64,000 bases of DNA from assembly GCF_041537925.1 (NCBI RefSeq), contig NZ_JBGOSH010000015.1:1-64000 (forward strand). The letters run 5' to 3'. The translations under genes and the position numbers were made by a program. Within the stretch, counting starts at the first letter, position 1. Each line of letters begins with the position of its first letter. Positions 7,480 to 16,208 of the stretch are shown piece after piece. The notes under the pieces were generated by a model that saw only the letters and a list, made by a program, of their open reading frames with translations, searched no databases and was not told where the DNA came from. The DNA is from Ruegeria_C sp041537925. Lineage in GTDB: Bacteria; Pseudomonadota; Alphaproteobacteria; Rhodobacterales; Rhodobacteraceae.

Positions 7480-8573
7480 GCCTTTGCCCCTTTCTTGCCG
7501 CTGCCCAGCAAGGCTGGGCTTGACTTGTCCAGCGGCCAGCGGGGCCGCGCGACAAGGTCCGTGCCGTCGCGCGCGCCAGCGCGGAACCGCTCCAGCCCCG
7601 CATAAGCGATCATCGCCGCGTTATCGGTACATAGCGCGAGAGGTGGCGCCAGAAAACGCGCTCCGGCCTCCTGGCAAAGTGCCTCCAATGCTGCCCGGAT
7701 CGTCCCGTTTGCGGCAACGCCTCCGGCGACGGCGACGACCGGTTCAACGGGGTTTTCCCCAATATAGAGCCTAATCGCCCGGCGAGTCTTCTCGGTAAGT
7801 GTATCCGCGACCGCCTGTTGGAACCCGGCGCACAAGTCGGCGCGGTCCTGTCTGGTCAGACCGCCCTTCTCGGCGACGATCTGATCCCGGGCGCGCAGTA
7901 CCGCCGTCTTCAGACCCGAGAAGGACAGGTTGCAATCGGGCCGGTCAAGTAACGGGCGCGGCAAGCGGAACCGCTTCGGATCGCCCGTCTTCGCGTTTGC
8001 CTCCACCGCCGGGCCGCCGGGCTGGGCCAGACCTAGCAGGCGTGCTGTCTTGTCGAACGCTTCGCCCGGAGCATCGTCGATAGTGCCGCCTAGACGGGTG
8101 AACTCTTCAGCACCGCGCGCAATCAGATATTGGCAATGCCCGCCCGAGACGAGCAGCATCAGGTAGGGAAAGGCAACCGCATCGGTCAGACGCGGTGTCA
8201 GCGCGTGACCGGCCAGATGGTTTACGCCGACCAGCGGCAGCCCGGTCGCGGCGCTCAGTCCCTTGGCGCACATCACGCCCGACAGAACTCCGCCGATCAG
8301 CCCGGGCCCGGCAGTCACCGCAACAGCGTCCAGATCCGCAAGTGTCACCTGTGCTGCTGCCAGCGCATCGGCGACCGCGACATCAAGCTTTTCGGCATGT
8401 GCGCGCGCGGCGATCTCGGGCACGACGCCGCCGAAATCCGCATGTAGTTCGGTCTGGCCATAAACGATCGAGGACAGGATTTCGGGTGTGTGGCCCTCGG
8501 CCTGACGTACGATCGCCGCTGCCGTGTCGTCGCAGCTGCTTTCCAGTCCCAATATGGTCAGATGTGGTGTCAT
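7476..8573 (-). CDS. tsaD: tRNA N6-threonylcarbamoyladenosine transferase subunit TsaD
   Basis: 365 residues. TsaD (YgjD/Kae1) transfers the threonylcarbamoyl group to A37 of ANN-decoding tRNAs with TsaB and TsaE. The ASKHA-fold features are visible: LGLESSCDDT at the N-terminus, the metal-binding HxxxH in NHLAGHALTP (about residues 115-119), and the glycine-rich LLVSGGH and VAGGVAAN. The start at 8573 is chosen because TPHLTILG is the conserved N-terminus; upstream in-frame extension is nonconserved in character. It heads the tsaD-gpsA-yciI-EVE operon and is divergent from hemD across 86 bp. Confidence 0.95.
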   Translation of the reverse strand: MTPHLTILGLESSCDDTAAAIVRQAEGHTPEILSSIVYGQTELHADFGGVVPEIAARAHAEKLDVAVADALAAAQVTLADLDAVAVTAGPGLIGGVLSGVMCAKGLSAATGLPLVGVNHLAGHALTPRLTDAVAFPYLMLLVSGGHCQYLIARGAEEFTRLGGTIDDAPGEAFDKTARLLGLAQPGGPAVEANAKTGDPKRFRLPRPLLDRPDCNLSFSGLKTAVLRARDQIVAEKGGLTRQDRADLCAGFQQAVADTLTEKTRRAIRLYIGENPVEPVVAVAGGVAANGTIRAALEALCQEAGARFLAPPLALCTDNAAMIAYAGLERFRAGARDGTDLVARPRWPLDKSSPALLGSGKKGAKA

Positions 8574-8659
8574 GCATCCCCGGGATTGCATCGGATATAC
8601 GCTGCGGGGTAGCATCCCGCGTTCCGGCAAACAATCCCGAGGCGGAAGGCCACGACAAG

Positions 8660-9385
8660 ATGCATCTGCTGATGACACGCCCACCCGCCGCCTCTGAACG
8701 GTTCATCGCCGGCTTGCCCGCCACGGTTTCGGCCCAGTTCTCGCCGGTCTTTTCTCCAATGATCGAGATTCGCCCGCTGGATGTTGCACCCGACCTGTCG
8801 GGCGTCGGCGCGCTTGTCTTCACATCTGCCAATGCGGTTGCGGTGGCCAGCGAATTGATCTGCAGCCGCGACCTTGTCTGTTATTGCGTTGGTCCCGCGA
8901 CCACAGAAGCAGCGCGCGGCGCAGGCTGGCACGCGACACAATCGGGTGACACCGCGCAGCAGCTGATCGCAAACCTGACACGCATCAGACCCGACGTGCA
9001 ACTGCTGCATTTGCGGGGTGTGCACGCGCGCGGAGATATTGCCGAAAACCTGTCGCGCGCGGGCGTTTCGTGCGACGAAAAGGCGATTTACGATCAATCC
9101 CTGCTGCCTTTGAGTGATGCCGCGGCGGGCGTTCTGGCCGGGCCTGCGCCGGTTTTGGCGCCGTTCTTCTCGCCGCGAACAGCGCGACAATTTGCCGAAA
9201 CGGCCAACCCGCGCGCGCCTCTTTGGCTGACCGCGCTCAGCTCTGCAGTGGCGGAACCCCTTAAAACATTGCCCTTTCAGGATCTGGCGGTTGCCGCGGC
9301 CCCGAACAATGCTGCGATGGGAAAAACCGTCGAAATGTCCCTCAAACGGGCGAACCGGGTTGAGGGCCGCTCGGACGCGCATTAG
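8660..9385 (+). CDS. hemD: Uroporphyrinogen-III synthase
   Basis: 241 residues, divergent in sequence as is usual for HemD. It cyclises hydroxymethylbilane with inversion of ring D to give uroporphyrinogen III for haem and cobalamin. The N-terminus LLMTRPPAASERF is the family signature, with FTSANAV and YCVGPATTEAA in the first lobe. The second lobe ends with LTALSSAVAEPL and AAAPNNAAM. GGAAGG precedes the ATG. Placed before the mitofilin-like and HemY-like genes, an arrangement common in Rhodobacterales. A long open frame upstream in the same phase is the shadow of tsaD. Confidence 0.9.
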   Translation: MHLLMTRPPAASERFIAGLPATVSAQFSPVFSPMIEIRPLDVAPDLSGVGALVFTSANAVAVASELICSRDLVCYCVGPATTEAARGAGWHATQSGDTAQQLIANLTRIRPDVQLLHLRGVHARGDIAENLSRAGVSCDEKAIYDQSLLPLSDAAAGVLAGPAPVLAPFFSPRTARQFAETANPRAPLWLTALSSAVAEPLKTLPFQDLAVAAAPNNAAMGKTVEMSLKRANRVEGRSDAH

Positions 9386-9439
9386 TCTTTGCAAGGGTCT
9401 GGTGTTTAATAATTTTTAGAATCACGGGGGAAATGCTCG

Positions 9440-10768
9440 GTGGCCGGTAAAAAAGAGACTGAGATCAGCAAAGATACCTCATCCGAGGCTGACCCGGTGG
9501 AGGCAGCCGAAAATGCCGATGCTACAGAGCTGCCCGAAGGTGAGGCCAGCCAGGCTGTTGACGTGGATGAGGCGGTGGATGACCTGACTTCCGAAGCCGA
9601 AGCCGAAGCCGAAGCCGAAGCCGAAGCCGAAGCCGAAGCCGAAGCCGAAGCCGAAGCCGAAGCCGAAGCCGAAGCCGAAGCCGAAGCCGAAGCCGAAGCC
9701 GAAGCCGAAGCCGAAGCCGAAGCCGAAGCCGAAGCCGAGATGAGTTTCACCCCGAACTATGTGGAGAACCCCGCGGCCCAGCCAGAAAAGAAGTCAGGTG
9801 GTTTTGCTCCTGCGCTTATTGGCGGAGTGCTGGCCGCCGCGATCGGCTTTGTCGCGGGGCAGGCTGGTCTGTTCGGGTCGGGTTCGGACACAAGCGCGCT
9901 GACCACACAGGTTACTGCACTTGAAACGCAGCTAAGACAGCAGACCGACGCGCTGAGTGCGCTCGACCAGAAAGTGAGCGGGACGGATACCGCCGGTCTG
10001 AGCGACAAGATCGACGCGCTGACAGCGCAGATTGATCCGATGACAACCGATCTGGGAACGCTGAGCACTCAGATTCAGGACTTGTCGAAATCCCTGCCGA
10101 ATCTGGAAACGCGGCTGAGCGATCTGGAAAAACTCCCTGTCACAGAAGGAGCCTCGAAAGAGGCGGTGGCCGCTTATGACGCGGAGTTGGCAAAGCTCAA
10201 GGACACCATGGCCAGCCAGCGCGCCGAGGTCGAATCGATGATGAAGCAGGCGCAGGACCTCAAGGCGCAGGCCAGTTCCGATGCGCAGTCCGCCGCCAAT
10301 CGCACCGCCGCCGCACAGTTGCGCGGTGAGCTGGAAAGCGGTGCGCCTTATTCCAAGACGCTGGATACGCTGAAATCCGGTGGCGTCGATATCCCTGACG
10401 CGCTGACGGCATCGGCCACAGATGGCATTGCAACAATGAGCGCCTTGCAGGAGAGCTTTGCGCCCGCTGCGAGGGTGGCACTTGCTGACGCGCGCGAGAC
10501 CGAGAAAGGCACCGGTTTGATGGCCTTCATTCAGCGCCAAACCGGCGCACGTTCGGTCGCACCGCGCGAAGGCTCCGACCCCGATGCGGTCCTGTCCCGG
10601 GCCGAGGCGGCGCTGACGCAGGGCGATGTCTCGACCACGCTCACCGATCTGGATGCGCTGCCCGACGCAGCCAAGGCGGCGCTGTCCGAATGGATTGCGC
10701 GCGCGACCTCTCGTCAGGAGGCGCTTAGCGCTGCTGACGCCCTGGCATCCAGCCTGAACTCGAACTGA
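9440..10768 (+). CDS. Mitofilin-like (COG4223) inner-membrane coiled-coil protein with long Glu-Ala repeat
   Basis: 442 residues from a GTG start preceded by GGGGGAA. Regions in order: an acidic N-terminus (1-50), a 48-residue alternating Glu-Ala tract encoded by 24 perfect GAAGCC copies (about 52-99), and one transmembrane helix (about 120-141, rich in Ala and Gly). A long coiled coil (about 150-290) and a helical C-terminal mitofilin-type domain follow. Alphaproteobacterial homologues of mitochondrial Mic60 sit in this same hemD - hemY context and are proposed to shape inner membranes. The acidic repeat would lie on the cytoplasmic side. Another in-frame ATG follows the repeat, so a shorter form without it could be made. 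Confidence 0.85.
   Translation: MAGKKETEISKDTSSEADPVEAAENADATELPEGEASQAVDVDEAVDDLTSEAEAEAEAEAEAEAEAEAEAEAEAEAEAEAEAEAEAEAEAEAEAEAEAEMSFTPNYVENPAAQPEKKSGGFAPALIGGVLAAAIGFVAGQAGLFGSGSDTSALTTQVTALETQLRQQTDALSALDQKVSGTDTAGLSDKIDALTAQIDPMTTDLGTLSTQIQDLSKSLPNLETRLSDLEKLPVTEGASKEAVAAYDAELAKLKDTMASQRAEVESMMKQAQDLKAQASSDAQSAANRTAAAQLRGELESGAPYSKTLDTLKSGGVDIPDALTASATDGIATMSALQESFAPAARVALADARETEKGTGLMAFIQRQTGARSVAPREGSDPDAVLSRAEAALTQGDVSTTLTDLDALPDAAKAALSEWIARATSRQEALSAADALASSLNSN
9593..9736 (+). repeat. 24 perfect tandem copies of GAAGCC
   Basis: 144 bp made of exactly 24 uninterrupted GAAGCC units within the mitofilin-like gene, encoding (Glu-Ala)24. No interruption or synonymous variation is present anywhere in the tract. 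The unit length is a multiple of three, so slippage changes protein length without a frameshift. Confidence 0.97.
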
Positions 10769-10778
10769 AGGACGCGCC

Positions 10779-12278
10779 ATGCTTTGGTCACTGCTCAAAA
10801 TTCTCGTTCTGGTGGCGATTATCGCGCTGTTGGCGCTGGGTGCCGGGTATCTGATGGATACACAGGGCGGCGTGCAGGTCACGATCGCCGGGACGGAATA
10901 TACACTTGGCCCGCTGCAGTCAGTGCTGGCGCTGATCGTGCTGGTCTGCCTGGTCTGGCTGGCCTTCAAACTGCTGGGCCTGCTGATCGCGACGCTGAAA
11001 TTCCTCAACGGGGATGAAACCGCGATGTCGCGCTATTTCGACCGGGGCCGCGAACGCCGCGGTTATCAGGCGCTGGCCGATAGCGTGATGGCGCTGGCCT
11101 CGGGCGAAGGCAACGTGGCGATGGCAAAGGCAAGCAAGGCCGAAAAACTGCTGCAAAAGCCCGAGTTGACCAACCTGCTGGTGGCGCAGGCGGCAGAGTT
11201 GAACGGCGATACCAAGCGCGCCGCCGAGACCTACAAGAAATTGGTCACAAATGACGCGACCCGCTTTGTCGGCGTGCGCGGAATCATGAAGCAAAAGCTG
11301 GCCGACGGGGATGAAGACACCGCACGCAAGCTGGCGGAAAAGGCACTGGAACTGAAGCCGAAACATGGCGAGACTCAGGATGTGTTGCTGACCTTGCAGA
11401 CCAAGGCGCAGGACTGGGCCGGTGCCCGGTCAACACTCACCGCCAAGCTGAAATCCGGAGCCCTGCCGCGCGATGTCTATAAGCGCCGCGATGCGGTGCT
11501 GGCCTTGTCCGAAGCAAAGGAGTTGCTGGACGAGGATGGAACTGTCGACCAGCAGGAACGTGCGATCGAGGCCAATCGACTGTCGCCCGATCTGGTGCCC
11601 GCTGCCGCCATGGCGGCGCGCGCGCATATCGCCAAGGGCAAGCCGCGCAATGCAACCAAGATCCTCAAGAAAGCCTGGGAGGTCCGCCCGCATCCCGACC
11701 TGGCCCACGCCTTTGCCGAGATCGTCCCCGACGAGACCCCCTCAGACCGGGTCCGCCGGTTCTCGGCACTGTCGCGTCTGCATCCCAACGATACCGAGAC
11801 CCGTCTGGTCATGGCCGAGCTGAACATCGTGGCCGAAGACTTCCCAGAAGCGCGCCGCGCGCTGGGCGATCTTGTCGAGATGGAGGATGCGGATGCGCGC
11901 GTCTTCACCTTGATGGCTGCGGTCGAACGGGGCGAGGGCGCATCGGATGCGGTAGTGCAAGGCTGGTTGGCCAAGGCGCTGACTGCGCCGCGCGGGCCGC
12001 AATGGGTCTGCGATAATTGTCACGACATCCAGCCTGAATGGGCGCCGACCTGCAACAATTGCCACAGCTTCGACACGCTGACCTGGACCGCGCCGACCAA
12101 ACAGGAAGTTGCAACCGCAACTGGTGCACAGATGCTGCCGCTGATCCTGGGCGCGCTGGAGGACAAGTCCGACGAAGTAGAGGACGCACCCGAAGATGTC
12201 GCGGATGAGGCAACAATTCTGGATGGTGAAGTTCAGCCGTCTGATACGTCAGAGGCCGAATCCCGACCCGCCACCTGA
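10779..12278 (+). CDS. hemY: HemY-like tetratricopeptide membrane protein with C-terminal zinc ribbon
   Basis: 499 residues. Two transmembrane helices (about 5-25 and 44-66) are followed by HemY_N-type sequence (SRYFDRGRERRGYQALADS) and a long helical TPR region (about 95-395). Near residues 409-432 there is a CxxC-x15-CxxC zinc ribbon (VCDNCH and CNNCHSF). This HemY is the TPR protein of haem-biosynthesis loci, not the protoporphyrinogen oxidase of the same name in Gram-positives; its precise role is unsettled. It starts 10 bases after the mitofilin-like stop, so the two are cotranscribed with hemD. The C-terminal 45 residues are acidic and low complexity. Confidence 0.85.
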   Translation: MLWSLLKILVLVAIIALLALGAGYLMDTQGGVQVTIAGTEYTLGPLQSVLALIVLVCLVWLAFKLLGLLIATLKFLNGDETAMSRYFDRGRERRGYQALADSVMALASGEGNVAMAKASKAEKLLQKPELTNLLVAQAAELNGDTKRAAETYKKLVTNDATRFVGVRGIMKQKLADGDEDTARKLAEKALELKPKHGETQDVLLTLQTKAQDWAGARSTLTAKLKSGALPRDVYKRRDAVLALSEAKELLDEDGTVDQQERAIEANRLSPDLVPAAAMAARAHIAKGKPRNATKILKKAWEVRPHPDLAHAFAEIVPDETPSDRVRRFSALSRLHPNDTETRLVMAELNIVAEDFPEARRALGDLVEMEDADARVFTLMAAVERGEGASDAVVQGWLAKALTAPRGPQWVCDNCHDIQPEWAPTCNNCHSFDTLTWTAPTKQEVATATGAQMLPLILGALEDKSDEVEDAPEDVADEATILDGEVQPSDTSEAESRPAT

Positions 12279-12293
12279 TCGCCGCGCTCCGTT

Positions 12294-13385
12294 TCAGGAT
12301 TTGGGGCGCATCGACCGCCCTTCGTGGAAAAGATGCACCTTGGCCGGATCGGCGGTCAGGGTGACATCAGTACCGCGCAGATCGCGCTGGATGCCCGGCA
12401 GCTTGGCGATGACCGGATCGGCCCCCGCGACCGGCTCAAAGTAGAGCAGTGTGACTTCACCCAGAGCTTCGGTGATATCGACCTTGCCCTTGAACAGGTA
12501 TTCGCTGTCTGTGGGCCTCATATCCTCAGGTCGGACGCCGATATTGACTGCTTTTCCACTGTCGGCATCGCTGGTCCGGATGTCCGAGATAGCGCTGCCG
12601 CCACCGTCCAGCGTCACAATGGTGCGGGCGCCAGTGCCGGTGATCCTGCCGGGCAGCAGGTTCATCGCGGGCGAGCCGATGAACTGGGCGACAAACTCGT
12701 TCTCGGGCGTTTCATATAGCTCCAGTGGGGTTCCGACCTGAGCGATGCCCTTGTTGGCCAGCACCACGATGCGGCTTGCCAATGTCATCGCCTCGACCTG
12801 ATCGTGGGTCACATAAATCATGGTGCGATCTGGCATCGCCTCTTTCAGCCGTGCGATCTCGATCCGCGTGGCGACGCGCAAGGCGGCATCGAGGTTCGAG
12901 AGCGGTTCGTCGAAGAGGTAAACTTTGGGATCGCGTACAATTGAGCGGCCGATGGCCACACGCTGGCGCTGCCCGCCGGATAACGCCTTGGGCAGACGAT
13001 CCAGATACGGCTCTAACTGAAGCACTTTGGCGGCTTTTTCAACGGCTGCGTCGATCTCGGATTTCGATTTCTTTGCGATCTTCAAGGCAAAGGCCATGTT
13101 GTCGCGCACCGTCATATGCGGGTAGAGCGCGTAGGACTGGAACACCATCGCGATACCACGCTGCGCCGGTGGCACGTCGTTCATGACCTCGCCGTCAATG
13201 GTCAGCTCGCCGCCGGTGATCTTCTCCAACCCGGCGATCATCCGCAGCAAGGTGGATTTGCCGCAGCCTGACGGTCCGACAAAAACAATCAGCTCGCCGG
13301 TCGTGATATCCAAGTTGATGTTGTTGAGAACATTGACGTTTTCGGCATAGGTCTTTTCTACATCGGTGAGTTTCAGATCGGCCAT
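12294..13385 (-). CDS. aglK: Alpha-glucoside ABC transporter ATP-binding protein (UgpC/MsmK type)
   Basis: 363 residues, the normal length for MalK/UgpC-type ATPases. Walker A is GPSGCGKST (about 37-45), the signature is LSGGQRQR, Walker B is VYLFDEPLSNLDA, and the H-loop is VTHDQ. A C-terminal TOBE/regulatory domain runs from about 240 on. It powers sugar import through the AglF-AglG permease. It is last in the aglEFGAK operon and starts 5 bases after aglA ends on the minus strand. It converges on hemY across 15 bp. Confidence 0.92.
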   Translation of the reverse strand: MADLKLTDVEKTYAENVNVLNNINLDITTGELIVFVGPSGCGKSTLLRMIAGLEKITGGELTIDGEVMNDVPPAQRGIAMVFQSYALYPHMTVRDNMAFALKIAKKSKSEIDAAVEKAAKVLQLEPYLDRLPKALSGGQRQRVAIGRSIVRDPKVYLFDEPLSNLDAALRVATRIEIARLKEAMPDRTMIYVTHDQVEAMTLASRIVVLANKGIAQVGTPLELYETPENEFVAQFIGSPAMNLLPGRITGTGARTIVTLDGGGSAISDIRTSDADSGKAVNIGVRPEDMRPTDSEYLFKGKVDITEALGEVTLLYFEPVAGADPVIAKLPGIQRDLRGTDVTLTADPAKVHLFHEGRSMRPKS

Positions 13386-13389
13386 GATG

Positions 13390-15039
13390 TCAGTTCCTCA
13401 CCTGTTTCACGATCAAATAGTCCCAAGCCCCGAGCACGGCGCGCTGCCCTCCGGGTTCCGCCCTTGGGCGCACTGACTGCCATGACCCGTCGGGCAATGG
13501 GACCTCCACGGTGCCGTCACCCAGGTTGAAGGCGCAGAACAGCGTCTCGGTTGCGTTTGCGCGGGTGAAGCTCAGCAAGTCGCCATCGGCGCGCAGATCC
13601 GTTTGCGTACCGGTTTGCAACGCAGTATGAGCCCCGCGCAGCGCGATGGCACCCCGGTAATGGTGCAGCATCGCACCAGGGTCCTGTTCCTGTCGGTCCA
13701 CCGCCACTTCGGCATGAACCGAGCTGACCGGAAGCCAGCTTTTGCCGTTGCCGAACCCGGCATTTTCCGCCTGGCTCTGCCAGACCATGGGGGTGCGGCA
13801 GCCGTCGCGACCCTTGAATTCGGGCCAGAACTCGATGCCATACGGGTCTTGCAGATCCTCGAAACTCACATCCGCCTCGGGCAGGCCCAACTCCTCACCC
13901 TGATACAGACAGACCGAACCGCGTAGGCACATCATCAGCGTGGTGTAGCAGCGCAGCGCCGCGTCGCTTAAACCCCAGCGGCTGGCATGGCGCTTCACAT
14001 CGTGGTTCGAAAAGGCCCAGCAGGCCCAGCCATCGGGTGCTGCGGCTTCGAGGTCGTCGAAAACCCCGGCAATAAACGCCGCTGTGGCGCGCCGGCCTTC
14101 CAGAAACTCGAACGCGTAACACATATGCATACGCGCGGCGCCCGCGGTGTATTGCCCCATGATCTCAAGCCCGCGTTGGGCGTCGCCCACCTCGCCCAGA
14201 CAGGCACGGGCATCATAGGCATCGGTCAGCGCCCGAAGCCGTTCCAGAAATGCCAAGTTTTCGGGCTGGCTTTTGGAATAGAGGTGGTCCTGATGGTTAT
14301 AGGGGTTCACCTGCGGTGCGATGCTGTCATTGCGGTCTTCAAGCGGCAGGGGTGGGTTGTCGCGCAGTTCCTTGTCGTGGAAATAGAAGTTGATCGTGTC
14401 CAGTCGGAACCCGTCCACGCCGCGATCCAGCCAGAACCGGGCCACGTCCAGAAGCGCTTCCTGAACCTGAGGTTCATGGAAATTAAGGTCCGGCTGCGAG
14501 GTCAGGAAGTTGTGCAGGTAGTATTGCCGCCGCCGCGCGTCCCACTGCCAGGCTGAGCCACCGAAAATCGCCAGCCAGTTGTTGGGCGGCGTTCCATCGG
14601 GTTTCGGATCGGCCCAGACATACCAGTCGGATTTCGGGTTTTCGCGCGACGCCCGGCTTTCGGTAAACCACGGATGCTGATCCGAGGTATGGGACAGGAC
14701 CAGATCGATCATCACTTTCAGCCCAAGTTCATGGGCGCGGGCCAGCAGCGCATCAAAATCCGCCAAAGTTCCGAACATCGGATCGACATCGCGATAATCG
14801 CTGACGTCATAGCCGAAATCCTTCATGGGCGATTTGAAGAAGGGCGAGATCCAGATCGCATCTACGCCAAGCGAAGCGACATATTCCAGCCGCTGCGTGA
14901 TCCCGTCCAGATCGCCGATGCCGTCGCCATTGCTGTCCTGAAAGCTGCGTGGATAGATCTGATAGATCACCCCGCCGCGCCACCAATCCGAGGCGGTTTC
15001 GACCGGAACACCCGGTTGAGGAGCCATTTGAGCGTTCAT
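13390..15039 (-). CDS. aglA: Alpha-glucosidase, glycoside hydrolase family 13
   Basis: 549 residues with the GH13 conserved regions: DLVLSHTSDQHPWF (region I), GFRLDTINF with the nucleophile Asp (about residue 207), CLGEVGD with the acid/base Glu (about 277), and FSNHDVKRH with the transition-state Asp. The early WWRGGVIYQIYPRSF and DSNGDGIGDL blocks match oligo-1,6-glucosidase / alpha-glucosidase members. No signal peptide is visible, so it acts on imported disaccharides in the cytoplasm. Its place between the aglG permease and aglK supports use of sucrose, maltose or trehalose-type alpha-glucosides. Confidence 0.93.
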   Translation of the reverse strand: MNAQMAPQPGVPVETASDWWRGGVIYQIYPRSFQDSNGDGIGDLDGITQRLEYVASLGVDAIWISPFFKSPMKDFGYDVSDYRDVDPMFGTLADFDALLARAHELGLKVMIDLVLSHTSDQHPWFTESRASRENPKSDWYVWADPKPDGTPPNNWLAIFGGSAWQWDARRRQYYLHNFLTSQPDLNFHEPQVQEALLDVARFWLDRGVDGFRLDTINFYFHDKELRDNPPLPLEDRNDSIAPQVNPYNHQDHLYSKSQPENLAFLERLRALTDAYDARACLGEVGDAQRGLEIMGQYTAGAARMHMCYAFEFLEGRRATAAFIAGVFDDLEAAAPDGWACWAFSNHDVKRHASRWGLSDAALRCYTTLMMCLRGSVCLYQGEELGLPEADVSFEDLQDPYGIEFWPEFKGRDGCRTPMVWQSQAENAGFGNGKSWLPVSSVHAEVAVDRQEQDPGAMLHHYRGAIALRGAHTALQTGTQTDLRADGDLLSFTRANATETLFCAFNLGDGTVEVPLPDGSWQSVRPRAEPGGQRAVLGAWDYLIVKQVRN

Positions 15040-15048
15040 GAATTTACC

Positions 15049-16197
15049 CTATTTGACAGAGCCGGCCAGCAATCCGCGGACCAGGTATTTTTGCATTGCG
15101 AAGAAGACCAGCAGCGGCACGGCAATCGACACGAAAGCCGCCGTGGCAAGGATTTCCCAGTTGCCCCCGCGCGTGCCCATCAGCTCGACGATCTGCGCGG
15201 TCATCACCGTGGTTTGGCCCGAGGCGTCGATCAGGAACACCTTGGCAACAAGCAGGTCATTCCAAGTCCACAGGAACTGAAAGATCGCGAACGAGGCCAG
15301 TGCCGGAAAGCTCAGCGGCAAGATGATCTTAGTGAAGATCTGAAAATCCGTGGCCCCGTCCACCCGCGCATTTTCGATGATGTCGCGCGGCAGACCGGCC
15401 ATGTAGTTCCTGAGCAGGTAGATTGCCAGCGGCAGCCCGAACCCGGTATGAGCCAGCCAGATACCCAGATAGCTTTTGCCGATCCCCACTCCAAGATGCA
15501 GTTTCAAAAGCGGGATCAGCGCCAGTTGCAACGGCACTACCAGCAGGCCCACCACCGCCGCGATCAGTAGCGCGCGGCCGGGAAAATCCATCCAGGCCAG
15601 AGCGTATGCGGCAAAGGCGGCGACCAGAATGGGGATGATCGTGGCGGGGATGGTCACCGTCAGCGTGTTGAAGAACGCTTTGGTCATTCCGTCCGAATTG
15701 GCCGGATCGAACAGGATGTTTTTGTAATTCTGGAAGGTCAGTTCGGGCGACGTAGTTGCAGTCACAAAGACACGCGGGCCGCGCTTTCCTTCGAAGGCCT
15801 CACTGTTCACCAACCGGTAGGCGCCATCGGCCTGCACGGTAATCTCACCCCCGCGCCGCAGTTCGGCGGTTTCCCCCGGTGTATAGGCGTCGATTTCGCG
15901 CGAGGACACGCCCCAAACCGAAATTCCTGCCTTGGGACTGTCGCCAAAGAGGTTGCCCTCGATCACATACATGTCGCCTTGTTCAACCTGGGTATCGGGC
16001 GGTGCGGTGCGCAGGGTCAGGTTCTGTTCCGAGGGGAACATCGCGCGCCACCAGCCGCTTGTCGCGATCTGGTCCGCGGTGCGGAAGGACGACACGAACA
16101 GACCGAATGTCGGGAACAGCCAGAGGCAGACAAGGCCCAGCACGCAAAGATTGACGATCCAGACCAGTGCCGATCTTGAGCCAGCGATATTGTTCAT
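15049..16197 (-). CDS. aglG: Alpha-glucoside ABC transporter permease AglG
   Basis: 382 residues, a carbohydrate-type binding-protein-dependent permease. The first transmembrane helix (about 12-32) is followed by an unusually long hydrophilic, probably periplasmic segment of about 130 residues before the remaining five helices (from about 180). The EAA motif near DIIENARVDGATDFQIFTKIILP (shown in part: NARVDGAT) contacts the ATPase. The long insert is typical of AglG proteins and is absent from MalG. It starts 11 bases after aglF ends. Confidence 0.92.
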   Translation of the reverse strand: MNNIAGSRSALVWIVNLCVLGLVCLWLFPTFGLFVSSFRTADQIATSGWWRAMFPSEQNLTLRTAPPDTQVEQGDMYVIEGNLFGDSPKAGISVWGVSSREIDAYTPGETAELRRGGEITVQADGAYRLVNSEAFEGKRGPRVFVTATTSPELTFQNYKNILFDPANSDGMTKAFFNTLTVTIPATIIPILVAAFAAYALAWMDFPGRALLIAAVVGLLVVPLQLALIPLLKLHLGVGIGKSYLGIWLAHTGFGLPLAIYLLRNYMAGLPRDIIENARVDGATDFQIFTKIILPLSFPALASFAIFQFLWTWNDLLVAKVFLIDASGQTTVMTAQIVELMGTRGGNWEILATAAFVSIAVPLLVFFAMQKYLVRGLLAGSVK

Positions 16198-16208
16198 CTC
16201 GGCACTCC

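Noticed and set aside
9406..9750. Antisense open frame encoding a long Ser-Ala repeat
   Set aside because: It is only the complement of the GAAGCC tract and lacks a ribosome site or family character.
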